A program made the translations under genes and the position numbers. From positions 1-40,996 of the forward strand of contig CAYMIW010000028.1 in assembly GCA_964390725.1 (NCBI GenBank): a stretch of DNA of 40,996 nt, in the 5' to 3' direction. Positions 18,412 to 26,467 of this stretch are shown piece by piece (positions within the stretch are counted from its first letter, which is position 1; the number at the start of each line of letters is the position of its first letter). The DNA is from JAABTH01 sp964390725. GTDB taxonomy: Bacteria; Bacillota; Dethiobacteria; DTU022. Under the pieces are notes generated by a model. It did not search any database and had not been told where the DNA came from. It saw only the letters and a program-made list of their open reading frames with translations.

Positions 18412-19758
18412 TTATTCAGCGTCCAAACCAGTCAGGTCAATCAAGTCCAGCTCGAGCTCTTCAAAAGCATCGGCACCGTTCTTGCTGCCGGTCAGCACAT
18501 CGTGCACTGCCCTGTAGAACAGCTCAGAAACTGCCGAGTACTGTGGCGCGGTAGCAGTAGAAGGCCGGGCAACCGCATTGATAAACACATCATACAGGCT
18601 GTCAAACCAGGGATGTGCAGAAAGAACATCGCTATCTTCATAAAGGCTCATTATAGTAGGAATCATTGTTCCTAAAATGGCCCTTTCTTTTTGTTCATCG
18701 TAGGAAGCCATGAAGAGAGCAACATCTGCCGCTTCTGCCGGATGGTCACTGTAAGCGCTTACAGCAAGCTGCCACCCTCCGAGAGTAGCTGCCCCGGCTC
18801 CACTCTTGCCGGCCGGAAGTGCTGAAACATCAAACAGATCCTTTACCGCACTATCATCTGCCATGCTGGTAGCATAGGCATAAGGCCAGTTACGCATAAA
18901 GGCTGCATTTCCGGCATGCCATACTGCCCGGGCATCCTCTTCGGCAAAGGTAGTTACCCCTGCGGGTGAAATTGTGCCGACCCAGCCGGCGGCTTTCTCA
19001 ACAATTTCAATTGCGTTGGGGTTATTAACGGTAATAACACCTTCAGGGCTGACAACGCTTCCACCATCGTTGGAAGCAAGCCATTCCAGGGCGTCGCAGG
19101 TTAAGCCCTCATAGGAATTTCCCTGCCATACAAATCCATGGAAGTCGGGATTTCCATCAGCCCTTTCGCCATCCTGAATTACCTGGGCATACTCTTCTAA
19201 TTCATCCCAGGTCTGGGGAACAGCAAGGTCGTATTTTTCCAGCAGATCGGTGCGGTAGTATAACAACCCGGCATCGGTGAACCAGGGGATGCCAACCAGT
19301 TTACCATCAACTGTATTGTTTTCGACAATCGCCGGAAAATGTTCGCCCACTACTGCATCGGCTCCATACTGGTACAGATCAACAAAGTGCTCGGCCAGAT
19401 CGCCAGGCCATATAACGTCAATCTGGTAAATATCAACCTCGGAGCTTTGGGCTTCAAAAAACTGCAGGTAGAGCCCTAAGCGGTCATCAACCATATCGGG
19501 GGTATCAAGAACTTCAACCCTTACCCCCTCATTGGCAGCATTATAACGTTCTGCCTGGGCCCTGGTCAGTTCAAGTTCCATCCCGACAGCACCGGCAGCT
19601 ACTGTAATAACAATTTCATCGCCGTCGGGCTGAACATCTTCACCGGGATCATCAACAACCTCCCCGGGTTCATCGACACCATTTCCGCACCCGGCAACAA
19701 AAAACATTCCCAAAACCAACAGTATAACCAAACCAAATAACCACTTGCTTTTCAACAT
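18412..19758 (-). CDS. Sugar ABC transporter substrate-binding lipoprotein
   Basis: 448 aa from ATG 19758, preferred over the GTG 9 nt upstream because GAGGAG lies 8 nt before the ATG but directly abuts the GTG. Residues 1-23 are a lipoprotein signal ending in VAG-C24, then an acidic Asp/Glu/Pro/Gly linker to about 45, then a type 1 extracellular sugar-binding fold ('YNAANEGVRVEVLDTPD', 'IYQIDVIWPGDLAEHFVDL', 'GIPWFTDAGLLYYRTDLL', 'AAFMRNWPYA'), as in trehalose/maltose-type binding proteins. It captures the alpha-glucoside outside the membrane. Unusually it is the third transport gene, after both permeases. A perfect cre-like palindrome lies inside the coding sequence, and a stem-loop follows the stop. 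Confidence 0.92.
   Translation of the reverse strand: MLKSKWLFGLVILLVLGMFFVAGCGNGVDEPGEVVDDPGEDVQPDGDEIVITVAAGAVGMELELTRAQAERYNAANEGVRVEVLDTPDMVDDRLGLYLQFFEAQSSEVDIYQIDVIWPGDLAEHFVDLYQYGADAVVGEHFPAIVENNTVDGKLVGIPWFTDAGLLYYRTDLLEKYDLAVPQTWDELEEYAQVIQDGERADGNPDFHGFVWQGNSYEGLTCDALEWLASNDGGSVVSPEGVITVNNPNAIEIVEKAAGWVGTISPAGVTTFAEEDARAVWHAGNAAFMRNWPYAYATSMADDSAVKDLFDVSALPAGKSGAGAATLGGWQLAVSAYSDHPAEAADVALFMASYDEQKERAILGTMIPTIMSLYEDSDVLSAHPWFDSLYDVFINAVARPSTATAPQYSAVSELFYRAVHDVLTGSKNGADAFEELELDLIDLTGLDAE
18750..18763. promoter_or_regulatory. cre-like site (CcpA) within the binding-protein gene
   Basis: TGTAAGCGCTTACA is a perfect 14-bp palindrome that fits the catabolite-responsive element consensus (TGNAARCGNWWWCA). 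It lies inside the binding-protein coding sequence, where it encodes AVSAYS. Intragenic cre sites acting as CcpA roadblocks are known in Bacillota. No CcpA gene is in the window, so function is inferred. Confidence 0.45.
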
Positions 19759-19781
19759 TGCAGACACTCCTCTTCTTTAAT

Positions 19782-19810
19782 GTAAATATTTTTGGTACTG
19801 GTAAATATTT
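19782..19810 (-). repeat. Direct repeat ahead of the binding-protein gene
   Basis: GTAAATATTT occurs at 19782-19791 and again at 19801-19810, 19 bp apart, in the 97-bp gap between the second permease and the binding-protein gene. The core GTAAATATT recurs at 21865-21873 ahead of the first permease gene. The motif is AT-rich, so chance is a real alternative. Confidence 0.3.
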
Positions 19811-19855
19811 GTATATAGCAACCCCCCTTCAGTAAAATTACCTGTTACAAAACAT

Positions 19856-20728
19856 TTACCCCTTAACTGCTCCGGCAGTTAACCCGGCTACAATACGCCG
19901 TTGGAAGATCAAAACCAGCACCACCAGGGGCACTGTAACCAGGCAGGCTGCTGCCATGATTTCGCCAAACGGCTCCTGCCGGGCAACAGCTCCGGTGAAA
20001 TAGGCGATAGCCACCGGAACAGTTCTGGCCGTAGGATCAATAGAGGTAAAAGTAAGCGCAAAGAGGTACTCATTCCAGGCAGCTATAAAAGCAAGCAGCC
20101 CGGTGGTAACAAGCGCAGGCGCCGTCAGGGGCAGCAGTATCCGGTGAAAGGTCTGAAACGGCGTTGCCCCGTCAACCTGCGCAGATTCCATCAGGGCATC
20201 GGGTAAGCCCTTGAAAAATGAAGTAAGAACCCAGGTAGTAAAGGGTAAAGTAAAGATCATGTAAGAAAATATCATACTGACCCTGGCCGATAACCCCAGG
20301 GCTGAAATAACCGCATAGAGTCCCGCCAGAACAGTTACCTGGGGAAACATGGTCATGGCAAGAATCAGGTAAAGGGCCGGCTTTCGCCCGCGAAACCTCA
20401 GTTTACCGAGGGCAAAGGCGGCAAATGAACCGGCTACCAGGGCCAGGGCAGTGGTCGCCGTGGCCACAACAGTACTGTTTACCAATCCCCTTAGGAACTG
20501 GTTATCCTGAAGCACTGTCGCATAGTTCTGCAGGGTTGGAGCAAACTCCAGTGTTGCAGGATCCCGCGGCACTGCTGTTGCCGGTGTCATGAAAAGCTGC
20601 GCTTCTGTTTTCAGGGAGGAGTTTACAGCCCAGTAAAAAGGAAACAACAGGTAAACTAGTATGACTAATATAACCATGTAGAAACCTGCCTTTTTAATAA
20701 GGGAGAAAAAACTTGTGCGTTTTTTCAT
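19856..20728 (-). CDS. Sugar ABC permease, MalG-type
   Basis: 290 aa with six predicted membrane segments; the first is residues about 13-33 (FYMVILVILVYLLFPFYW). The EAA loop that contacts the ATPase is visible near 190-215 (DGATPFQTFHRILLPLTAPAL), with the usual 'WNEYLFAL' after it. The ATG overlaps the stop of the upstream permease gene by 4 nt (ATGA), with GGGAG 10 nt ahead, so the two permeases are translationally coupled. It forms the inner-membrane channel with the MalF-type subunit. Confidence 0.93.
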   Translation of the reverse strand: MKKRTSFFSLIKKAGFYMVILVILVYLLFPFYWAVNSSLKTEAQLFMTPATAVPRDPATLEFAPTLQNYATVLQDNQFLRGLVNSTVVATATTALALVAGSFAAFALGKLRFRGRKPALYLILAMTMFPQVTVLAGLYAVISALGLSARVSMIFSYMIFTLPFTTWVLTSFFKGLPDALMESAQVDGATPFQTFHRILLPLTAPALVTTGLLAFIAAWNEYLFALTFTSIDPTARTVPVAIAYFTGAVARQEPFGEIMAAACLVTVPLVVLVLIFQRRIVAGLTAGAVKG

Positions 20729-21840
20729 TCTTCGTCAACTCCCATCATCTTCATATAAGAAAGGGCAAATATGAAAATAAAGATAAAAATAATAACACCA
20801 ATAGCAGAAGCCAGGCCCATATTCCTATTGCCAATCAGTTGAAAATAGTTATAGCTGGCCATTGAATATGTACTGCTGCCCAGCATTACCTGGAAGATAT
20901 CGAAGACCCGCAACGCATCGAGGGTGCGGAAAATCAGGGCAACTACCATGGCCGGTTTTAAAAGGGGCAGGGTGATGGCAAAGAATTGTCTGATCTTACC
21001 GGCACCGTCTATCTCTGCTGCTTCAAAAATATCTTCGGGCATGGTCTGCAACCCTGCTAACAGCAGCAAAGCCATAAACGGCGTTGTTTTCCATACATCA
21101 ACAGCTATCAGGGCGGGCAACTGGTAGCCTCCGGCAGCTAGAAAAGCAACAGGGCTGTCAACTAAACCAAGCCAATCTAAAAATGAGTTGAACATACCTA
21201 CCCGGCTCGGTGCCAGCATCCACTCCCACATGCGGGCTGAAACAACTGTAATAACCGCCCATGGAACGAGCATGGCAGCACGCATTGCCCCCCGGAAAGC
21301 AAACTTACTGTTCACTACCAGGGCTATGGCCAGGCCCAGGATCAGCTCCAATAATACAGATATAACAGTAAAGCCGACTGTATTTTTCACTGCATCTATA
21401 AAGTTAGGATCTGTTGCTCCCAGGACATAACGCTTGCCAAACAAGTTGAATTGATTCAGTTCGCGGTAGCGTACGGGCTCACGGGGCAGCTTATCTATTG
21501 GCCGCTCGTAAAGCTGTTGACCTGTATCGGGATCGAGTAATAGCTCACCGGATACTTCATCAATCAGCGGTTCAAGTTCGGTGATATTCATGCTGAGCAG
21601 GCGCCGGTAATTATCAAAACCGACAAAGCTTGTTTCCTGGCCGCTGGCAAAAACCCGGTCAGTGAAGCTGGTATAAAATACCTGGGCCAGAGGATAAAAA
21701 GCTATTAATGTAATAATAATCAGGGCGGGTAATAGGAGTTTTAATGCCAGTTTCTCTTCGCGCCTGGCCAGTTTCGAAAGCTTCGGTTTCCGGGTAAAGA
21801 ACCCCTTCTCCTCAGGAGCATTACTGTTTTTTGCAGCCAC
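20725..21840 (-). CDS. Sugar ABC permease, MalF-type, with an enlarged external loop
   Basis: 371 aa from GTG 21840, chosen because AGGAGG lies 7 nt upstream; an in-frame TTG at 21915 has no ribosome binding site. A charged cytoplasmic N-terminus (to about 40) leads to a first membrane segment (LLLPALIIITLIAFYPLAQV). A hydrophilic loop of roughly 100 residues, about 60-150, rich in Glu/Asp/Arg, follows before the core transport domain; this is longer than in most MalF/UgpA-type subunits of Bacillota and may contact the binding protein. The EAA loop is 'EAAEIDGAGKIRQFFAITLPLLKPA'-like near 275-298. First structural gene after lacI, 130 nt downstream of it. Confidence 0.92.
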   Translation of the reverse strand: MAAKNSNAPEEKGFFTRKPKLSKLARREEKLALKLLLPALIIITLIAFYPLAQVFYTSFTDRVFASGQETSFVGFDNYRRLLSMNITELEPLIDEVSGELLLDPDTGQQLYERPIDKLPREPVRYRELNQFNLFGKRYVLGATDPNFIDAVKNTVGFTVISVLLELILGLAIALVVNSKFAFRGAMRAAMLVPWAVITVVSARMWEWMLAPSRVGMFNSFLDWLGLVDSPVAFLAAGGYQLPALIAVDVWKTTPFMALLLLAGLQTMPEDIFEAAEIDGAGKIRQFFAITLPLLKPAMVVALIFRTLDALRVFDIFQVMLGSSTYSMASYNYFQLIGNRNMGLASAIGVIIFIFIFIFALSYMKMMGVDEE

Positions 21841-21970
21841 CTGTCCCCCTCCTTCAATAGAGTTGTAAATATTATCATTAAAAATATTCTGCTGCCTGAT
21901 CTTTCCGGGTTCCAATTATTTCTTACAACACTACAATCTCCACTTTTATAGCTGCCGCATAAATATCTTG

Positions 21971-22972
21971 CTAACCGGCGGTGCTCTCCCTGAGCACTAT
22001 TTCATGCGGCAGGACAACCTCCCAGCGATCTAAAGTTTTCCCCTCGATCAGCTTGATCAGCATTCCTGCCGCCTTGGAGCCCATCTCGATGATCGGTTGA
22101 CGAACCGTAGTCAGGGCAGGATGATAATAAGTTGACATGGGTACATCATCAAAACCTGCTACTTCTATGTCTCCGGGGATTTTCAGACCTTGATCCAGAA
22201 AAGCCTTCATAGCCCCGAAAGCCATCAGGTCACAGGCAACAAACAGTGCTTCCAGCTGAAGATCTTCATTAACTATCTCCTGGCCAATTCTGTAACCATC
22301 AGCCGCATTTAAAGAACCAGTTTTAACCAGGCTCTCATTAAAACACACACCAAACCTGTCAAGCGCCTGCCTGTAACCAAGGAATCTTTCTTTACCGGTA
22401 AGATGATCCTCTGGCGAAGCCTGTATCATACCTACCCTGTTATAGTTTTTTCTGAGAAAATATGCGGTCATATCGTATGCAGCCTTGCGGTGGTCTATGC
22501 GGATGCTGATTAAGTTTTTACCATTATAACTAACATTAACCAGGGATATAGGTATGGAAGATTTCTTAAAAAATGCTTTATGTTCCTTAAGCAGCCTGGA
22601 AGTTAAGAATATAATTCCATCGACAAGCTTGTCGTTAAGCATTACCAGAAGCTCAACCTCTTTTGCCGACGAACCGAGCGAGTTACTGATAATCAGGTTA
22701 TAACCTTTGTTGTAAGCAACATCCTCGATACCTTTAATTAGTACAGAAACAAATAAATTATCGATATCAGTTACTACTACACCGATTGTTTTGCTCTTTT
22801 TGTAAACCAGGCTTCTTGCTGTTGGATTAGGTTTAAAATCGAGAACTTCAATAGCATTGAGAACTCTTGTGCGGGTTTCCGGGCTAACCGGCTTGGAGTC
22901 GTTTAATACCCTGGAAACGGTTGCTTTTGATACTCCAGCTTTTTGGGCTACCTGGGTAATCGTCACCGCCAT
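21971..22972 (-). CDS. LacI-family transcriptional repressor of the sugar operon
   Basis: 333 aa from ATG 22972, which has AGGAGGT 9 nt upstream. Residues 3-25 are the LacI-type helix-turn-helix (TITQVAQKAGVSKATVSRVLN), followed by the hinge helix 'FKPNPTARSL' and a type 1 periplasmic-binding-like effector domain with 'IGVVVTDIDN', 'DGIIFLTSR', 'VAGFDDVPMSTYYHPALTTVRQP'. A longer reading frame to 23026 exists, but its first codon is the TTG of the -35 box, so it cannot be the start. It likely represses its own operon through the palindrome in its promoter and responds to the imported sugar or a derivative. Confidence 0.93.
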   Translation of the reverse strand: MAVTITQVAQKAGVSKATVSRVLNDSKPVSPETRTRVLNAIEVLDFKPNPTARSLVYKKSKTIGVVVTDIDNLFVSVLIKGIEDVAYNKGYNLIISNSLGSSAKEVELLVMLNDKLVDGIIFLTSRLLKEHKAFFKKSSIPISLVNVSYNGKNLISIRIDHRKAAYDMTAYFLRKNYNRVGMIQASPEDHLTGKERFLGYRQALDRFGVCFNESLVKTGSLNAADGYRIGQEIVNEDLQLEALFVACDLMAFGAMKAFLDQGLKIPGDIEVAGFDDVPMSTYYHPALTTVRQPIIEMGSKAAGMLIKLIEGKTLDRWEVVLPHEIVLRESTAG

Positions 22973-22997
22973 CAGGAATCGACCTCCTGTACAACTC

Positions 22998-23026
22998 ATT
23001 ATAGGAAACCGGTTTCCTGATGTCAA
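22998..23026 (-). promoter_or_regulatory. Consensus promoter with LacI operator filling its spacer
   Basis: Minus strand: perfect -35 TTGACA (23026-23021), 17-nt spacer, perfect -10 TATAAT (23003-22998). The perfect 16-bp palindrome AGGAAACCGGTTTCCT (23003-23018) occupies the spacer and touches the -10 box. Its central CG and GAAACCGGTTTC core are typical of LacI-family operators. Transcription would start about 20 nt before the lacI ribosome binding site. Repressor binding should exclude RNA polymerase. Confidence 0.85.
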
Positions 23027-23113
23027 GTATTTTTCTGATATTTTTAATATAGGTTGTATTGCGTGTTTAAATGTCCCGTGGTAGAAAAAAACAACTGATC
23101 AACATAAAACAAA

Positions 23114-24493
23114 TTATTCAACTGTAAGTTCTTCCCGGGTGTTGTAATCGTAATGCCGGTATTCATCAGTTATCCTGTCCTGAAGGTAGAGAATATTATA
23201 AGCATCCGGGGGTTGCTTGCGCACCGCATCATAGAGGGAATAAGCTTCGTCCCGGCAATTGGGGCAGCCCTGCGGGGGGATAACGATACAATATATGTTA
23301 TAGCGCCCCCTGCTACCGGCAGCCTGAGAACTGATGGCAAGGTAACCTGGGCAGTCGGGGCATATCTTTAGCGATTCCACCTGGTTCTCATCAATCTGGT
23401 CGGTATCATAAAAGATACGGCGCTGCCTGCGAACCATCGGGCCAAGTGTCCGGCGTGTTTCTTCCGCCAGTTCATGACGGTGGTGGAAGATGCCGGTCAG
23501 TTCTCCAACTACATCCTTCAGGGCATCTTTGATCAGGGGATCTTCCCTGAATTTTTGTTCGTGGTAATCGGGTTCATATAAATTAGAATAATCGATTCCG
23601 GCCATGGCCATAATAATTCCCATGTTAACATAGGGAAGGGCAGTTTCAATTGAATAGCCTCCCTCCAGCACGGCAATGTGGGGAGCCAGCATTTCATTCA
23701 GCACGGCATAACCGCGGGCTGAAAACTTCATGTTGGCCAGCGGATCGCTGTAATGGTTGTCCTGGCCGGCAGAATTAACCACCAGGTCGGGCTGGAATTC
23801 CTCCAGCACGGGCAGTACCAGCTCTTCCAAAACATACATGATTCCCCGGTCAGTTGTTCCCGGCGGCAGCGGCACATTTAAAGTAGTGCCGCGGGCCAGC
23901 GGTCCGCCGCTTTCATCAACAAAGCCGCTGCCCGGATATAAGGTGCGTCCATCCTGGTGAAAGGAAATAAAAAGCACATCGGGATCGTGCCAGTAAATAT
24001 CCTGGGTGCCGTCACCATGGTGCACATCGGTATCGACAATGGCAATCCGTTTTACTCCATATTTTTTCCGCATGTATTCCACCATTACCGGTTCATTGTT
24101 GATGTTACAAAAACCGCGGTTACCATGCACAACCCGCATGGCATGGTGCCCCGGTGGTCTGACCAGGGCAAAACCATTCTTAATTTCACCCTGCATCAAC
24201 GCGTCAGCAATCACCAGCGCTCCGCCGGCAGCAATACGATGAGCTTCCGTTGCCTGCGCTTCAATATTGGGCACGCAAAAATGTACCCGGGCAATATCCT
24301 TGTTACCGGCCAGACGGGGTTGGTACTGGCGAATCTGAGGCAAATCCATGATTCCTTCCTCAAAAATCTGGTCCCTCGTGTATAAAAGCCGCTCCTCCCT
24401 TTCGGGGTGAGTAGGTGATATGGCCCAATCAAAAGCAGGAAAAAATACCAGACCAGTCGGTTTCACCGCCACCTCTTTATTACCACGCATCTC
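23114..24493 (-). CDS. Histone deacetylase-superfamily amidohydrolase with C-terminal zinc-ribbon-like tail
   Basis: 459 aa from ATG 24493 (GGAGGT 9 nt upstream); ATG 24520, which overlaps the previous stop as TGATG and has AAGGGGTG ahead, is an alternative. The deacetylase core (about 10-320) carries the catalytic His pair in RPPGHHA, the zinc-binding DTDVHHGDGTQDIYW, 'SFHQDGRTLYPG', 'GQDNHYSDPLA' and the C-terminal LEGGY Tyr. Bacterial relatives (AcuC, acetylpolyamine amidohydrolases) remove acyl groups from lysine or polyamines. After the core, two CxxC pairs (CPDC and CPNC, about 35 residues apart, roughly 375-415) suggest a small zinc ribbon, uncommon in this family. It sits directly downstream of a hydantoinase-A gene; substrate unknown. 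Confidence 0.85.
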   Translation of the reverse strand, partial: EMRGNKEVAVKPTGLVFFPAFDWAISPTHPEREERLLYTRDQIFEEGIMDLPQIRQYQPRLAGNKDIARVHFCVPNIEAQATEAHRIAAGGALVIADALMQGEIKNGFALVRPPGHHAMRVVHGNRGFCNINNEPVMVEYMRKKYGVKRIAIVDTDVHHGDGTQDIYWHDPDVLFISFHQDGRTLYPGSGFVDESGGPLARGTTLNVPLPPGTTDRGIMYVLEELVLPVLEEFQPDLVVNSAGQDNHYSDPLANMKFSARGYAVLNEMLAPHIAVLEGGYSIETALPYVNMGIIMAMAGIDYSNLYEPDYHEQKFREDPLIKDALKDVVGELTGIFHHRHELAEETRRTLGPMVRRQRRIFYDTDQIDENQVESLKICPDCPGYLAISSQAAGSRGRYNIYCIVIPPQGCPNCRDEAYSLYDAVRKQPPDAYNILYLQDRITDEYRHYDYNTREELTVE

Positions 24494-24519
24494 CTTTAAA
24501 CCTCCCCCCGGGCCATCCA

Positions 24520-26190
24520 TCACTGCACCCCTTCAAATTCATCGATCACACCCGGGGCAATCTGGATTCCCACGTCAAAAAGCTTGCCAGTGGTTGACCA
24601 GCCCCGGACCATATTAAACTGCTCTTCCAGAAAATATTCATAGCGGTCTGCATACTGTCCTATACCAAGTTTTCCGGCAACTTCCTGCAGCCCGGACAGG
24701 GCCAGCGCTTTTGCATCGGCCAGATGGCTGGCCTTAAATTCGCCGCCGATCCCTTCCCTATCCAGCCGGTAAATCTGCTGCCTGGTGTCGGCATGCAGCA
24801 GCAGGGAGAGGGTTGGGCGGGATATAGCCGCTCCCAACGCATTAGCTACCGGCGCACAGCGGTGCACTACTGCCTCACAGTTAAATCTTTCTGCCAGTGA
24901 TGGAATAAAAGCCCCGGCTGCCGCTCCGATGCCGATTACCTGCTCTGCTGTAACCCGGCGCTTGTTAACCAGCTCCCAAACTTTATAAGCCGGTTCCTCT
25001 TCCCAGGTTTTAAACATTTCTTTTATGCTCGCTTCCAGCCTGCTGTTTACCAGCTCTACAATATCCCTGGCCAGTTTCTGCGCTGGAATCCCGGCCTGGG
25101 CAGCAAGTTCTTCCAGGGCACGGACGGACAGCTCAGGTAAACCGATAGAGCCATTTTCCAAGACGTTGTAAGCATCTGTCGGTGTAACTGCCGGGCCGCC
25201 GAAACAGGCTGCCGGTCCCAGGCGTTCCGGCCCGATGCTGATTTGGCCTTCCTGCAAGCGAACAGCACTATCACCACCCAGTGCGATAGAACGCACTGCA
25301 AAAGCATGAACATTGGAGTAGTGACCACCGATTACCGCACCGCGAGAAGCATAAAGCGGTTTACCCTCCAGGATTAATGCCAGGTCGGATGTTGTTCCGC
25401 CGATATCAACCACAACTGCAGTCCGGCCGTTCATGGTCAGGGCAAAGGCTCCCATTACACTGGCGGCTGGACCTGAAAATACCGTTTCACAGGGAAATTG
25501 CAATGATACATCCAGTGGCATTGTTCCCCCGTCGGCCTTCAGTATACTAAGCGGGGCTTCAATACCCCGGAGGCGCAGGGCATTTTGCATTCCGGTAGCA
25601 AAATATGTCCACTTATCCCTGGTAACCGCCGTATAATATGTGGTAACTGCCCGTCGTAAAAAGTTAAGCTCCCCCGACACCTCATAGCCCCTGACAACAT
25701 CCAGGTCAGGATATTGATTCTGCAGTATTTCGCCAACCCGGCGTTCATGGCTGTTGTTCCGATTTGAAAACTTACCAATTACCGCCACCTTATTGAGACC
25801 CGCTTCTTTAATACTCTCGCCAATCTTAATAATTTGCTCCTGATCGAGGGGCTCGGTTATGCGCCCGCGAAAATCTATTGCACCATTAGCCAGGTATGCC
25901 TGGGGGAAAAATTCAAGCTGCTTTAAGTTTAATCCCGGTCCGGGGATCAGGATCATCGCCACCGGATCACCCCCACCGGTAGCTAAAAGATTTGTAACCA
26001 GCGTAGTGCTGAAAACAACCCGCTGCAGGTCGCTGGCCTTTCTATCCTGGAGCAGTTCGTCCAGAACAGACAAGATGGAACCCTCCAGGTCGTCCTCTTG
26101 AGTAGGGTGCTTAGCCATCTGTAATATCTTGTTCTCGCCGTACAGAACTCCATCGGTATAGGTACCGCCTACATCTATGCCAACCAGCAT
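24520..26190 (-). CDS. Hydantoinase/oxoprolinase subunit A family protein
   Basis: 556 aa from ATG 26190 (AGGAG 7 nt upstream); a 15-codon longer frame lacks a ribosome binding site. Actin-like ATPase fold: N-terminal phosphate-binding GIDVGGTYTDG (residues 4-14), 'STTLVTNLLATGGGDPVAMIL', and the second phosphate motif VVVDIGGTTSDLALI near 265, followed by 'SIALGGDSAVR'. Members with a B subunit hydrolyse hydantoins or 5-oxoproline with ATP, or carboxylate acetone. No B subunit is encoded nearby; instead a deacetylase-superfamily gene follows with overlap. At about 556 residues it is shorter than typical HyuA (about 680). It may be a stand-alone hydantoinase-A paralogue. Pathway unknown. Confidence 0.85.
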   Translation of the reverse strand: MLVGIDVGGTYTDGVLYGENKILQMAKHPTQEDDLEGSILSVLDELLQDRKASDLQRVVFSTTLVTNLLATGGGDPVAMILIPGPGLNLKQLEFFPQAYLANGAIDFRGRITEPLDQEQIIKIGESIKEAGLNKVAVIGKFSNRNNSHERRVGEILQNQYPDLDVVRGYEVSGELNFLRRAVTTYYTAVTRDKWTYFATGMQNALRLRGIEAPLSILKADGGTMPLDVSLQFPCETVFSGPAASVMGAFALTMNGRTAVVVDIGGTTSDLALILEGKPLYASRGAVIGGHYSNVHAFAVRSIALGGDSAVRLQEGQISIGPERLGPAACFGGPAVTPTDAYNVLENGSIGLPELSVRALEELAAQAGIPAQKLARDIVELVNSRLEASIKEMFKTWEEEPAYKVWELVNKRRVTAEQVIGIGAAAGAFIPSLAERFNCEAVVHRCAPVANALGAAISRPTLSLLLHADTRQQIYRLDREGIGGEFKASHLADAKALALSGLQEVAGKLGIGQYADRYEYFLEEQFNMVRGWSTTGKLFDVGIQIAPGVIDEFEGVQ

Positions 26191-26467
26191 GCCACCACTC
26201 CTAAAATAGAAATCACTTTTTACTATAAGTATCACCGTGCTTAATCCTGCTGTTGTAAAATTATTTCGGTGGAGAACTTCATAATCCTGCAGTAATGGAG
26301 AATGTGTATGCTTCTAAGGCAGCAATGCCTGGGATGTTTAATCTCTCCTGCGAAAAGTGTGCCTGACATTTTTTCAAACAATTGATGCCTGTAATAAACT
26401 TTGTTAAACTTAAGGCACTCGCGGGGCAAAATATGCTTTTGCTGCAAACAGGGGAGGCTCATAGACA
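26191..26467. other. Divergent intergenic region (hydantoinase-A / nitroreductase)
   Basis: 277 bp between divergent genes, so it should contain both promoters. I see no clear consensus promoter on either strand and no strong hairpin. A 75-codon minus-strand frame at 26241-26468 has no recognisable similarity and an unusual composition; I do not call it a gene. Confidence 0.4.

Noticed and set aside
22973..23026. 18-residue N-terminal extension of the LacI protein
   Set aside because: Its start codon is the TTG of the -35 box and it would run through the operator and -10; the ATG at 22972 has a proper ribosome binding site and begins the helix-turn-helix domain.
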